Source: Microcystis aeruginosa FD4 (GTDB lineage Bacteria; Cyanobacteriota; Cyanobacteriia; Cyanobacteriales; Microcystaceae). From it: a stretch of 64,000 bases of DNA. The stretch spans positions 5,146,001 through 5,210,000 of the forward strand of contig NZ_CP046973.1 of NCBI RefSeq assembly GCF_009792235.1. The letters run 5' to 3'. Shown here in pieces: positions 1 to 8,898 of the stretch. Made by a program: the position numbers and the translations under genes. Below the pieces are notes generated by a model that saw nothing but the letters and a program-made list of their open reading frames with translations, was not told the DNA's origin and ran no database searches. Positions within the stretch are counted from its first letter, which is position 1, and every line of letters begins with the position of its first letter.

Positions 1-87
1 TTATCTTTACCTATGTTTCCCGATTTAAGCTGCGAGGAACAACAACAGGTAGCCTATGCGCTGAAAGATTGTTTGCATAGTTCCTAA
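1..87 (+). CDS. DegT/DnrJ/EryC1/StrS-type aminotransferase, C-terminal end only
   Basis: The window opens inside a gene. The frame gives 28 residues ending at a TAA at 85-87, beginning LSLPMFPDL and continuing with EEQQQVAYALKDC. An LPMFPDLxxEEQ tail is typical of the PLP-dependent DegT/DnrJ/EryC1/StrS aminotransferases, which make amino sugars for surface polysaccharides. Only the tail is visible, so the lysine and the substrate type cannot be checked. The family call is inferred from this short motif. Confidence 0.55.
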   Translation, partial: LSLPMFPDLSCEEQQQVAYALKDCLHSS

Positions 88-119
88 GTTATCAGCGGGA
101 ATTAGGAATTATGAATTAT

Positions 120-197
120 GAATTAAGTAGGTAGGTGTTAAAAATTGTCAGATTCCCCCCTTATCAAGGGGGGACAATTTGGGTGCATCTCAATTGA
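120..197. repeat. Dispersed short repeat (MITE-like), copy 1
   Basis: Contains the string GGTGTTAAAAATTGTCAGAT, a C-run/G-run hairpin (CCCCCCTTATCAAGGGGGG) and GGGTGCATCTCAATT. Related copies lie at about 14993-15150 and 49616-49690. Fragments of the C-run/G-run hairpin also occur inside tnpB near 28950. It has no coding capacity. It is probably a non-autonomous mobile repeat. Confidence 0.6.
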
Positions 198-214
198 TGG
201 TATAGTAGTCGTTA

Positions 215-394
215 CTACTGTGTGATGGTAACAGTTACTACTGTCGTACCGTCTGGTTTCGTTTCTGTTTTGACTTCGACTTTAGGTTTTCCTTTTCCGC
301 CCATGATATTTCGGTAATCGTATTCTGTAATATCTTGAACTTTATCGTATTCTGAATTGACAAGAACCAAATCAGTAATTTGAAGTTGGGACAT
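215..394 (-). CDS. Small peptide with a double-glycine motif (possible processed peptide)
   Basis: A 59-residue frame starts at ATG 394 with a good Shine-Dalgarno (GGAG, about 8 nt upstream) and stops at 215. The N-terminal half is acidic and leader-like (MSQLQITDLVLV..., then DITEYDYRNI) and ends in MGGKGK at residues 31-36. The C-terminal half is rich in Lys, Thr and Val. The layout resembles double-glycine leaders cut by C39 peptidase-containing transporters, but no transporter is visible in the window. It has no Cys, so a disulfide or lanthipeptide core is unlikely. It is not a family I can name. It could also be an ordinary small cytosolic protein. Confidence 0.5.
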   Translation of the reverse strand: MSQLQITDLVLVNSEYDKVQDITEYDYRNIMGGKGKPKVEVKTETKPDGTTVVTVTITQ

Positions 395-694
395 TGGAAT
401 TATACTCCTAATTAAGAAAAAAGTAGTTGGTTTGAGATTGGGTTTACCTCACTCATCTGTTCCTAGATTAATCTCTTTCCCAGCAGATGACAACCCCCTG
501 GAAGGATGATTTTTGAACATAATTCTAGTATTTTATGTTCAATTTTCAAGGACAGTCCCCAACGAGAAAATAAGGGTTTCCGGTTATTTCGCCAGCAACT
601 TTGAGATGAAAACTGAGTTTTGCCCCCTAAATCCTGAACATAAATCAACTATTTATGTGTTTCCATTCAATTAATTTCTCAGCGCGAGTAGAGA
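395..694. other. Intergenic stretch with one perfect hairpin
   Basis: No convincing gene is present. A palindrome with a 10-bp stem (TTGAACATAA and its complement) occupies 513-542 and could be a terminator or RNA structure. The rest is AT-rich and unremarkable. The small minus-strand open frame across 463-648 has no ribosome-binding site or recognisable motif. Confidence 0.4.
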
Positions 695-730
695 GTGTCG
701 ATAAGATTACTTATCCTCGTATTAGCTACA

Positions 731-1051
731 ATGTGTACCAATCACTTCCAAGACTTCTTTAACTATGTGGTTGACCCGGAATGGTTACGCAGTAATGTTG
801 AGGAAGCTGTGGCTTTGCGTCAGACTCAGGCAGGCAAACCCAACAAAGCCTGGCGGGTACTGCACTGGGTTACTTATGTGGAACGTCCGGCCTTGATGGG
901 TTTTGGTCGCGATGTGCGTAAATTGCGGGCGACGGCGGCAGGCAGTGAAAATCAAGCATTGTTGGATAAGATTGCTAAATTGGAGGAGGAAAACCAAAAA
1001 CTTGAGGAGAAACTGAATACTATCATCGATTTGTTGAAAGGGCAGCAATAA
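731..1051 (+). CDS. Hypothetical protein with C-terminal coiled coil
   Basis: I do not recognise this protein. The frame is open from a GTG at 695. ATG 731 (MCTNHFQDFF) is my preferred start, giving 106 residues, although neither start has a strong Shine-Dalgarno. The first 70 residues are mixed, with aromatics (FNYVVDPEWL, WRVLHWVTYVE). The last 30 form a heptad-like Leu/Glu/Lys helix (KIAKLEEENQKLEEKLNTI) that should make a short coiled coil. There is no signal peptide or membrane segment. It stands alone between a repeat-rich stretch and the convergent mscS gene. The coiled coil suggests an oligomerising or adaptor role, but that is inference only. Confidence 0.5.
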   Translation: MCTNHFQDFFNYVVDPEWLRSNVEEAVALRQTQAGKPNKAWRVLHWVTYVERPALMGFGRDVRKLRATAAGSENQALLDKIAKLEEENQKLEEKLNTIIDLLKGQQ

Positions 1052-1098
1052 TTAGGGTCTGCCAAATAAATCTCAAATTAGGTGCCAGGTTTTGAGCG

Positions 1099-1202
1099 GT
1101 AGGGGCGAGTTGCGTTCGCCCTCTTCAAAAACCTAGCATTTTTATTGGCGAACGCAAAGCGCTCGCGTAGCGAGAACGCAAAGGGTTCCGCTTCCAGGCG
1201 CG
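1099..1202. repeat. REP-like GC-rich palindromic repeats
   Basis: Contains GGGGCGAGTTGCGTTCGCCC followed by AACGCAAAGCGCTCGCGTAGCGAGAACGCAAAG, which fold as short hairpins. The same GGCGAACGCAAAGCGCTCGC type of sequence recurs near 18745-18778. It lies between convergent genes and may also stop transcription. Confidence 0.5.
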
Positions 1203-1215
1203 CGAGGTCATTCTG

Positions 1216-2892
1216 TTACAATATGTTGTTTTCTTGATTCTCTGAAGATTGAACGCGAAAGGGAGGCGCAACATAATCCGAAGGTAAATAATTTTCGGGA
1301 ATGGTTGTTGTATTTCCATCTCGTAGGGAGGTGTAACTGGGAGAGAGAATCTCAATCCCGGCTTCATTACACTTGTCTTGAATATTTTGATGGAGTTCTG
1401 AATAAATTATTACCATCAAATTGGGTTGGTTAGTGTAAGCGTTCAATTGATAACTGATGTAAAAATTATCTAGGCTAGTTTGCAGGACAAAAGGGGCGGG
1501 TTCTTTGAGGATATGCTCAGTTTCTAGAGCAGCTTCAATTAAGGTTGTGTGGGCTTTTCGCCAAGGCAGATCGTACCCTAGGGTAATCGTTGTCTGAATA
1601 ATTAGATATCTGTTTAATTCCCGCGAGGAAATACTAAAGTTAATCACATTACTACTTAATAAAGATGAGTTAGGAATAGTAATGATTTTATTAGTGGGAG
1701 TGCAAATGCGAATGACTAAGAAGTTTTTTTCAATTAGATCGCCAATTACATCTCCTACTTGAATATGATCTCCGATGCGAAAGGCACGGGTATATATAAG
1801 AATAATTCCACCAATAACATTGGCGATTGCCGAAGTAGAACCAAGGGATAAAAGAAGACCAAGAAAAACAGAAACACCTCGGAAAGCAGGGGAATCAAAA
1901 CCGGGCAAGTAGGGAAAAGCAACTATTGCTGCTATGGCAATAATTATGACTAATAGCAGATTGTAAGTAGGTTTAGCCCAATCAGTATAAAAACCCGGAA
2001 TAACCAGATTTCCTCTTTCTATTGCCATAAAAAAGGGCTTAATTAGCCGGATTAAGTAGTAAGTTATAAAAATAATTATGGCAATAATAAAGGCATTGGG
2101 AAGATATTGGCCAATGGCTGACAAAACCAGTTCTAATGATTGAGAAAAATAACCTAAAATACTCTCGCCAAAAACTCTTGTCCAGGGAAATAAACGAAGT
2201 ACAAATGTGGTGTAGTTAAATAATAATAAAAACAGAACAAATAAACGAATTATCCGAAGAACTCGCAGCCAAAAAAAGCTGATTTTAGAGGAAGATATGA
2301 TCTCAACATTCCCGATTTGAATGCCTGGTGTCAAGGATTCAATCAAACGTCTAACGAAGGGAAATAGCTTCCCTGAAATTTTGATAACTGCAAAGCTAAT
2401 AATCAAGAAAACAAAGCTGGCTATAACCGTATAAATGATGTTCTTAAGTAGTTGTTCTGGTTTTCGATCTTGGCGATATTGAGCGATAGCGACCTTAATT
2501 TTTTGTAAAGCTTGTTGAGCTAAAACCTCTGGGGTTGAACGATAGGCTTTTGCGTCTCCCTCAGTCACCGTTAGAATTACTTCTTGATCTAAACTTAAAT
2601 AAAGTGAGTTATCATCAGGAATCTGCTTAATTTTCAGGTTCTCAACGGGAATAGAATCATTTTGAGCAATTCTTTCAATTCTCCGGGTAATAGTGTTAGC
2701 TCTCTCCTCCGCCGAAAATGAAGAAACTCCCCGCCGGATAAAAAAGAGAGGTTTTCCATCTAACATAACTGGAAAGCCATCAATTTTATTTTCCGGTTGT
2801 GTCGGATTTTGAGCTATTCCCAAAAGAGGGGTGCTTAGAGTCAGTAGTAAAACTAGGATAAATAGGACCAAGATATGCCCAATTTTTTTCAT
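1216..2892 (-). CDS. MscS-family mechanosensitive ion channel with long N-terminal domain
   Basis: The 558-residue protein from ATG 2892 begins MKKIGHILVLFILVLLL, a signal peptide followed by an Ala-Gln junction. An upstream ATG at 2967 adds 25 residues that look unlike a leader, so I prefer 2892, which has AGAGG just before it. A roughly 120-residue soluble region precedes four or five membrane helices. The MscS pore and beta domain follow: GVSVFLGLLLSLGSTSAIANVIGG as the pore helix, then FRIGDHIQVGDVIGDL and TIPNSSLLSSNV. Such channels release solutes on hypo-osmotic shock. The periplasmic-type N-terminal domain is common in cyanobacterial homologues. A second, unrelated MscS gene lies at 23746. 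It converges on the hypothetical gene ending at 1051. Confidence 0.85.
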   Translation of the reverse strand: MKKIGHILVLFILVLLLTLSTPLLGIAQNPTQPENKIDGFPVMLDGKPLFFIRRGVSSFSAEERANTITRRIERIAQNDSIPVENLKIKQIPDDNSLYLSLDQEVILTVTEGDAKAYRSTPEVLAQQALQKIKVAIAQYRQDRKPEQLLKNIIYTVIASFVFLIISFAVIKISGKLFPFVRRLIESLTPGIQIGNVEIISSSKISFFWLRVLRIIRLFVLFLLLFNYTTFVLRLFPWTRVFGESILGYFSQSLELVLSAIGQYLPNAFIIAIIIFITYYLIRLIKPFFMAIERGNLVIPGFYTDWAKPTYNLLLVIIIAIAAIVAFPYLPGFDSPAFRGVSVFLGLLLSLGSTSAIANVIGGIILIYTRAFRIGDHIQVGDVIGDLIEKNFLVIRICTPTNKIITIPNSSLLSSNVINFSISSRELNRYLIIQTTITLGYDLPWRKAHTTLIEAALETEHILKEPAPFVLQTSLDNFYISYQLNAYTNQPNLMVIIYSELHQNIQDKCNEAGIEILSPSYTSLRDGNTTTIPENYLPSDYVAPPFRVQSSENQENNIL

Positions 2893-3138
2893 CCATCCTC
2901 TAGCTTTGGATGGTGTAGTTAGCATTAAATATCTTTGATTAATATCGACAACTGGTACAAATTGCATAGGATTAAGTCAGATTTTTTTGTCTGTAGTCGG
3001 GTAAGCTTCAGGCATTACTGTCCTCGATGAGGTGCAGAGAACCTAGGTTGAGACAGGAGTGGAAAAATTGGCAACACCAGAACTTTGTAAGGGTTGCCAA
3101 TATTTAGGTAATTTAAGCGAGTTTTTCCTCAACATCTG

Positions 3139-4542
3139 TTAGTGATGGAAATGGGAACCAGATAATTTTGACTGATAATTAGACTGAGATTTAAAGAAGG
3201 CGATCGCTGACTGAATATCCCGCAACAACAGAGCCGCCATATCGCGACTAAATCCCTCTTTGATTACCACGCGCTGCACAGTTAAATCTTGGCGATTTTT
3301 GGGCATTGTATAGGCAGGAACTAACCAACCCCGCTCGCGCAATTTATCGGCTAAATCGAATAAACTATAATTAGATTGATCGCTAATTGTCTCCTTTAAT
3401 TTCCAAGCAAAAACCGGAATAGTGCTGCCATCGGTAATTAATTCAAACGGTCCGATCTTAGCGATTTCCCCCGATAAATACAAGGCCGTATCTCGACAGG
3501 CTTGATGAATTTGTCGATAACCCTCTTTACCCAAGCGTAAAAAATTATAATATTGGGCGACTACTTGATTGCCGGGGCGAGAAAAATTCAGAGCAAAATT
3601 AGGCAGATCACCGCCTAAATAATTACAATGAAAGATTAATTATTCTGGCAATTCTTGCCGATCTCGCCAGATAATCCAACCGACACCAGGATAGACTAAA
3701 CCGTATTTATGCCCAGAAGCATTAATCGATTTAACCCATTTGAGGCGAAAATCCCAGACTAAATCGGGATCGAGAAAAGGGGCAATAAAACCACCACTAG
3801 CACCATCGACGTGTAGGGGAACTTGCCAGCCAGTTTCTCTGTTCAATTTTTCTAGGGCATCATTAATTTCTTGGACGGGTTCGTAACTACCATCAAAGGT
3901 ACTACCCATAATGGCAATTACCCCGATCGTATTCTCATCAATTAGTTTAATCGCTTCCGTCGCCTCGAGATGAAAACGATTCCCTTCCATCGGCACAAAA
4001 CGCGGTTCTATCTCCCAATAACGACAGAATTTTTCCCAACAAACCTGCACATTAATGCCCATGACTAAATTAGGTTTATCGGTGGGTTTACCCTCTTTTT
4101 GTCGGCGTTTGCGCCACTGCCATTTTAAAGCCATGCCCCCCAACATCGCCGCTTCACTGGAACCAATGGTAGAACAACCAGTTGCCGCTTCGTTTTCGGG
4201 AGCATTCCAGAGTCTAGCGATCATATTCACACAACGCAGTTCAATTTCGGCGGTTTGTGGGTATTCATCCTTGTCGATCATATTTTTATCGAAGGTTTCC
4301 GCCATTAATTGTTTGGCTTCCGGTTCCATCCAAGTGGTGACGAAAGTAGCCAGATTCAGGCGGGAATTACCATCAAGGGCGAGTTCATCGCGGATTAAAT
4401 TGTACGCCGCCGCCGGCGGCATTTCCCCCTCGGGAATCTCGTATTTAGGTACAGCGGAAGTCAGAGCGCGGGAAGCATAGGTGGGGGTAATTAGTGCCTC
4501 TTCCGGACTGAGGCGATCGAGATTAATTTTCTGATGAACCAT
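3139..4542 (-). pseudogene. gad: Glutamate decarboxylase with one in-frame stop (TAA at codon 301)
   Basis: Read from ATG 4542 to the stop at 3139, the frame is 468 codons, matching the roughly 466 residues of E. coli GadB. PLP-enzyme motifs are clear: TVGxS-like STIGSSEAAMLGG, HVDGASGGF, and SINASGHKYG with the Schiff-base lysine at residue 279. Codon 301 is TAA (3640-3642), immediately after QELPE. The same frame then continues with LIFHCNYLGGDLPNFALNFS, which is the expected family sequence, to the normal C-terminus. A single GAA-to-TAA change explains it and no frameshift is needed. The enzyme would convert glutamate to GABA for acid tolerance and the GABA shunt. As written, it yields a truncated 300-residue product or needs read-through. 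A sequencing error is the main alternative. Confidence 0.88.
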
Positions 4543-4564
4543 AAGTAGGGAGGCACAATTATTT

Positions 4565-4630
4565 GTAGGATGGGTTAGCGGTAGCGTAAACTATGCGGGC
4601 GTTGGGTTTCATGCTTCAACCCAACCTACG
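4565..4630. repeat. REP-type palindrome (GTAGGNTGGGTT ... AACCCAACCTAC)
   Basis: The left arm GTAGGATGGGTTAGCG and right arm CAACCCAACCTACG form an imperfect hairpin around GTTGGGTTTCATGC. The same family recurs at 58981-59067, 59762-59800, 60407-60587 and 61593-61627, next to the RAYT gene at 59837, its likely mobiliser. Confidence 0.65.
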
Positions 4631-4690
4631 TTCATCTTATATTTAATTCCACCCACCCACTTAACTTCCTTAATAAAAGATCTTTTTTGC

Positions 4691-5299
4691 TTAGAGTAAA
4701 TTACCAATCATTCCAAAAATAATAGCAATAATCGAGACGGATAAAAAATAGGAAAGCATCCCGTGAGTTGCTACCAGCTGCCGCATTGCCGTACTATTAA
4801 TACTTGTATCAGAGGTTTGATAACAAGCCGCCATACAAAAACCTTGATAGAGAAATTCCGTCCAATTAGGTCGATCGCAATCGGGAAAAACCAGGCCTTT
4901 ACCATCATGATAGTAGCGCACTGCATATTCTTGGCTGTAGATCAATTGTATGGCTAACCAAGCACTAATAATACCCAGAAAACCGCAAGCAAAATGAACG
5001 ATGGCGTGTTCGGAAGCGATCAGATAAATTAATAGTCCGAAACTGCCGATCGTATACAATAGGGATTCCAGAAATGCCCCCCGATGATTGGGAGATTTTA
5101 ATAGTTCTAACTGCCAGGGGGCAAGGCAAGAAATTCTGTAAGCTAGCAACATAATTGCCACTATCAAAGCGAAAAGAAAAGCTAAAACCAGTCGCAGAGT
5201 AATAGTCACCGGCAGCATTAAGACCATCAGGGCGACCATTATTTGACAGAGCCAGCGAATTTGAGTATAGCTGGGTTTTCTAGCGGTTTTTTTGACCAT
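4691..5299 (-). CDS. DUF1345-family integral membrane protein
   Basis: The 202-residue protein has four or five hydrophobic segments (about residues 17-34, 37-56, 85-103, 104-122 and 180-200). The C-terminal block TEFLYQGFCMAACYQTSDTSINSTAMRQLV, followed by HGMLSYFLS, is the conserved DUF1345 signature (EFLYxxFxxGxxxQTSD, then RRLVLxHxxLSF). The molecular function of the family is unknown. The start ATG at 5299 gives a basic cytosolic N-terminus (MVKKTARKPS), consistent with the inside-positive rule. It is followed by the converted gad locus on the same strand but about 150 bp away across a REP, so it is probably a separate transcript. Confidence 0.75.
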   Translation of the reverse strand: MVKKTARKPSYTQIRWLCQIMVALMVLMLPVTITLRLVLAFLFALIVAIMLLAYRISCLAPWQLELLKSPNHRGAFLESLLYTIGSFGLLIYLIASEHAIVHFACGFLGIISAWLAIQLIYSQEYAVRYYHDGKGLVFPDCDRPNWTEFLYQGFCMAACYQTSDTSINSTAMRQLVATHGMLSYFLSVSIIAIIFGMIGNLL

Positions 5300-5353
5300 A
5301 GATCAAAGCAGAATTATCCCTAACTATTCTCTCATAAAAATCCGCTGGTTAAA

Positions 5354-5659
5354 TTAGGCGATCGCTGCTTGTAATTCTGGGCAACTGTACCAACTCCAAG
5401 GCCCGTCTAAAACTGGTTTGATATTCAGTTCTTCACGCCATTGATCCAAGGGTTTTTCCCAGCCTTCTTCCCACTTGATCGGGAATAGGGGTTGGGCCTG
5501 GCGACCGATGGTAATTCCTCGAGAAATTAACTCGAATTTGTAACCGAGAGTTTTATTTAAATCGGCATCACTTTCCACCTCACTTAACAGAGTATCACTG
5601 GTAAAAAAAGTCATCAGTAAAGAAGTGATGGCAAAGTTTCTCAAAAAAGACCATTCCAT
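5354..5659 (-). CDS. Conserved-looking hypothetical protein
   Basis: I do not recognise this 101-residue protein. It starts MEWSFLRNFAITSLLMTFF, a short hydrophobic N-terminal stretch that could be a membrane anchor. The C-terminal half is rich in Trp and Pro (FPIKWEEGWEKPLDQWREEL, then GPWSWYSCPEL). The codon pattern is ordinary for the neighbourhood and the gene is flanked by same-strand genes, which supports it being real. It ends 55 bp before the DUF1345 start, so the two may be cotranscribed. No catalytic motif is visible. Confidence 0.6.
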   Translation of the reverse strand: MEWSFLRNFAITSLLMTFFTSDTLLSEVESDADLNKTLGYKFELISRGITIGRQAQPLFPIKWEEGWEKPLDQWREELNIKPVLDGPWSWYSCPELQAAIA

Positions 5660-5712
5660 GGCAAAAACTTCCTAAGTTAGGCTCAATTTTATCACTGCTT
5701 TTAACTTTTGGG

Positions 5713-6015
5713 TTAGGGGGAAGGAGATGGCATCGGTTGTTCCCTGCAAGCCATCAGTTCTTGTTTCTGTTCGGGAGCGAGAGTCTGCGGCCCAGTTAAA
5801 TTTGGCTGTTTTTTGATTCCTTCAATCCCCTGGCTCTGAGCCACTTGTACAGTGAGTTGACTAACACAATAGTCTAGATGTTCTTTGCGGATGTTCTGTT
5901 CGTTCGGTTGGTCTGTTTGAGCGAGAACCGTCTGAACGGGGAATGAGAGTCCAGATAAAAGCAGCAGTGCGGTTAAGGTTTTCCCTCCCTTCCCCGATCG
6001 CTTTTCTCTGTTCAG
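5713..6015 (-). CDS. Small secreted protein; no ATG/GTG/TTG start available
   Basis: The frame encodes a textbook signal peptide: a basic N-region (REKRSGKGGK), the hydrophobic core TLTALLLLSGL and a VLA-Q cleavage site near residue 32. A hydrophilic mature part of about 68 residues follows, with two Cys (DYCVSQL and LMACREQ) and a Pro-rich tail. In frame, the stop TGA just upstream leaves only CTG at 6013-6015 as a plausible initiator, preceded by GAG. Either CTG is used, or a frameshift has separated the original start. The function is unknown. The composition is coding-like and the signal peptide is persuasive. Confidence 0.55.
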   Translation of the reverse strand: MNREKRSGKGGKTLTALLLLSGLSFPVQTVLAQTDQPNEQNIRKEHLDYCVSQLTVQVAQSQGIEGIKKQPNLTGPQTLAPEQKQELMACREQPMPSPSP

Positions 6016-6099
6016 GGATCACTCAAATAGGGTAAAGTAGGTCAAGGTATACTCACCCCTGTTATGGCATTAATCTAGTCTAAGGAGAACGTCTTAGTA

Positions 6100-6216
6100 A
6101 TGTTAACCCTAAAAATCGCCGTTTATATCGTTGTTTCCTTCTTTGTCTTACTTTTTATCTTTGGCTTCCTTTCCGGCGATCCTACCCGTAACCCCGGACG
6201 CAAAGACTTTGAGTAG
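6100..6216 (+). CDS. psbI: Photosystem II reaction centre protein I
   Basis: The 38-residue protein begins MLTLKIAVYIVVSFF and ends DPTRNPGRKDFE, which matches PsbI along its full length. It is a single transmembrane helix bound to the D1/CP43 side of the photosystem II core and helps stabilise early assembly intermediates. A strong Shine-Dalgarno AAGGAG lies at 6082-6087, and a TATACT at 6048-6053 could be a -10 element, although no clear -35 is seen. It is a single-gene unit, followed by a hairpin at 6246-6284. It is below the size many gene finders accept. Confidence 0.95.
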   Translation: MLTLKIAVYIVVSFFVLLFIFGFLSGDPTRNPGRKDFE

Positions 6217-6245
6217 AAGACAATTATCAAACTGGTTCTAGGGTA

Positions 6246-6284
6246 GAGACACAGGGAACAAGTTATCGGACTTTCCCTGTCTCC
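6246..6284 (+). terminator. Hairpin downstream of psbI
   Basis: GAGACACAGGGAA pairs with TTCCCTGTCTC across a 14-nt loop, 30 bp after the psbI stop. No long T-run follows, so it may act as a 3' stabiliser as much as a terminator. Confidence 0.5.
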
Positions 6285-6293
6285 CTAGAAATA

Positions 6294-8744
6294 ATGATCG
6301 TGGTAGTATCATTGAGGTTCGCTCGTCCTCTATTTCGATCGCCGACTCGTGCAGTCATGTCTTTTTTTCTCTTAGCTGTTGAACCACCTGCCCTGATTAA
6401 TACTGTAGCTGAACCGGAAACGGAGGAGCGCCAAGTTTCTGAAAATAGTCCCGCGTCAGTAATTCCCCTCCCTGTCACCCCAGCACCTCTAGAAGCAAAA
6501 AAGCCTTCAGAAGAGAGCGTTTCTATTCCCCTCACCGTCACTCCACCCCCGGAAACCGTCGAGGTAAAACCCTTGGTTCCCGATCAGGGTATTCCCTTAG
6601 AACCTTTGCCTAGCAGTACAGGTGATGCGGCAGCTTTAGGAAAACCCCTGTCTGTCCAGAATTCTCCATCCCCCCCATCCGTTGATGTCACCATTCATCC
6701 CGAAACCGAGATAGTTTCAGGATTAAATCAAAAAGCTCTTAACCAGAAAAATGGCTCAACTCGGCTATTAGTGAGGAAAAAAGGCGAAAAAACCAGCCAA
6801 GAATACTTGATTTCCCTCAATAACAGCCTAGCTCAGGTCGCTAATCCAGAAGGGGAAAGACCCCTAGAATTGGTGGCCGATGAGCAGGAATTTGACCAAA
6901 ATCGGCAGATTATCACCGCTAGAGGTAATGTCACCCTGCGTTTTGCCCAAAGTGTACTAACGGCCGATCGCTTACAGATTAATCTTCCCGAAAAGTTAGC
7001 GGTAGCGGAGGGCCAGGTAATCCTAACCCGGGGAGATCAAATCCTGCGCGGCGATCGCTTTGAATATTATTTCGTCCAGGATAGCGGTGTGGTATTTAAT
7101 GCTAATGGGGAGATTTTTCAACCCAGTACCGCTAGGGATTTAGGGCAAACGCTGCCCACGGATGTAGGGGCCAGTAGTTCTTTTGCAACCCTAACCGATC
7201 GTTTGGCATTAAATCAACCCTTGCAGAGAATCACCACGGGAGAGGGTTTTCAATTTGTCGTCGGGGGACAGGATCCCAGTCGACGCGATCGACAGAATAT
7301 TAGTAGTCCCTCGGGGGGAACGATTAATCGTATCCGTTTTCAGGCCGAACGCTTGAATTTTGATGGTAAGGTGTGGAATGCCACTAATGTGCGTCTGACG
7401 AATGACCCTTTTTCCCCTCCTGAATTGGAAGTTCGGGCCAATTCCGCCACTTTTCGCAGTACCGGCCCCTTTACCGATGAGTTGCGGATGAGTAATTCCC
7501 AGTTGGTTTTCGATCAACGGGTAGTGGCACCCACTTTTATTAATAGTCTTACGTTCGATCGCCGTCGTCGTCGTCCTTTTTTAATTGCTCCGGGCTATGA
7601 TGGGGAGGATCGGGGCGGATTTTTCGTAGAAAGTCCCCTAACTTTAGTGGAGACACCGAAGACTATTTTTGAGTTGACACCGCAATATTTAATTCAAAAA
7701 GTCCTTAATCCCGATGCTTTTCCCTCAGCTAACCCCGGAGGTGGGGAAGTTTCGGCCCTTAGTCCGAAAGCTTTTGGTTTATTGGGCAATTTTGCCACTA
7801 ATTTCGGTGAGCGCTCGTTTTTGCAAGCGACAGCTTCTTTTTCTAATTTAGATTTGGAACAGATCGAAAATAGTGTTCGTTCTAAAATTCGCTTTCAACA
7901 GACGATCGGACAGTTGCAGGATCCCTATCTGCTCAATGTGGAGTACAATTATCGCGAGCGTCTTTTTAACGGTTCTTTGGGGTTTCAGACGGTTAATAGC
8001 AGTTTTGGCGCAATTTTGACCTCACCGGTGATTGTCGTCCCCAATACGGATATTAGACTCAGTTATCAAGCTTCTGTTCAGAATGTTAACGCACCCACCG
8101 ATCGCAGTAATCTCTTAGCGGCCAATGCAACGGATAATGTTACTAATTTAAGCCGTTTTCAGGGTGCTGTCTCTCTCAATCGTAGTTTTTTACTCTGGTC
8201 TGCCCCTACTTTACCACCGACTCCCGACCAAGGTTTAAGATTTTCTCCTCTTCCCGTTCAACCCTATATTGCTCTTGTCACCGGTGTCACTGGTGTCACC
8301 AGTTATTACACTAATGGAGAGACGCAAAACTCCCTTACGGGAACCGTGGGATTATTGGGACAGTTTGGGCGTTTTTCCCGCAATTTGTTCGACTATACCG
8401 GGTTTAATATCAATTTTAGTCAGGGTTTAGTTAACGGACAATCACCCTTTTTCTTCGATCGCTTTGTTGATCAACAAACAATGTCCTATGGTATAACTCA
8501 ACAGGTATATGGTCCGATTCGCGTCGGTTTCCAGAGTATTTATAGTATCGATCAAGCTAAGGAAATCAGTACAGAATATTTTCTCGAATGGAGTCGTCGC
8601 ACCTATAGTTTAATTTTGCGCTATAACCCTGTGCTGCAGTTGGGAATACTCAACATCCGCGTCTCGGATTTCAATTGGACAGGCAACCCCGGCTATTTTG
8701 AGGGCAGCGATGTCCGTCCGGTGGTGGATGGAGTAACCCGTTAA
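6294..8744 (+). CDS. DUF3769 protein, OstA/LptD-like outer-membrane lipopolysaccharide assembly factor
   Basis: The 816-residue protein starts at ATG 6294 without a clear ribosome-binding site; ATG 6357 is an alternative. After a Pro/Glu-rich N-terminal linker of about 185 residues comes an OstA/LptA-type beta-jellyroll segment: ELVADEQEFDQNRQIITARG, then VTLRFAQSVLTADRLQINL and GDQILRGDRFEYYF. The C-terminal 500 residues alternate polar and aromatic beta-strands, as expected for a large outer-membrane barrel, and end in beta-rich sequence. Cyanobacterial DUF3769 proteins are thought to replace canonical LptD in inserting LPS at the cell surface. That role is inferred here from domain architecture. 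It appears to be monocistronic. Confidence 0.8.
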   Translation: MIVVVSLRFARPLFRSPTRAVMSFFLLAVEPPALINTVAEPETEERQVSENSPASVIPLPVTPAPLEAKKPSEESVSIPLTVTPPPETVEVKPLVPDQGIPLEPLPSSTGDAAALGKPLSVQNSPSPPSVDVTIHPETEIVSGLNQKALNQKNGSTRLLVRKKGEKTSQEYLISLNNSLAQVANPEGERPLELVADEQEFDQNRQIITARGNVTLRFAQSVLTADRLQINLPEKLAVAEGQVILTRGDQILRGDRFEYYFVQDSGVVFNANGEIFQPSTARDLGQTLPTDVGASSSFATLTDRLALNQPLQRITTGEGFQFVVGGQDPSRRDRQNISSPSGGTINRIRFQAERLNFDGKVWNATNVRLTNDPFSPPELEVRANSATFRSTGPFTDELRMSNSQLVFDQRVVAPTFINSLTFDRRRRRPFLIAPGYDGEDRGGFFVESPLTLVETPKTIFELTPQYLIQKVLNPDAFPSANPGGGEVSALSPKAFGLLGNFATNFGERSFLQATASFSNLDLEQIENSVRSKIRFQQTIGQLQDPYLLNVEYNYRERLFNGSLGFQTVNSSFGAILTSPVIVVPNTDIRLSYQASVQNVNAPTDRSNLLAANATDNVTNLSRFQGAVSLNRSFLLWSAPTLPPTPDQGLRFSPLPVQPYIALVTGVTGVTSYYTNGETQNSLTGTVGLLGQFGRFSRNLFDYTGFNINFSQGLVNGQSPFFFDRFVDQQTMSYGITQQVYGPIRVGFQSIYSIDQAKEISTEYFLEWSRRTYSLILRYNPVLQLGILNIRVSDFNWTGNPGYFEGSDVRPVVDGVTR

Positions 8745-8746
8745 GT

Positions 8747-8832
<86 letters not shown>

Positions 8833-8898
8833 ATGAATTATTGTGTAAGATGGTGATCGCACTACAACGCCCACGCTACTCCAATAGAAAGGCTATAG

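Noticed and set aside
4055..4480. 141-codon plus-strand frame within gad
   Set aside because: Antisense shadow of a well-supported gene on the other strand.
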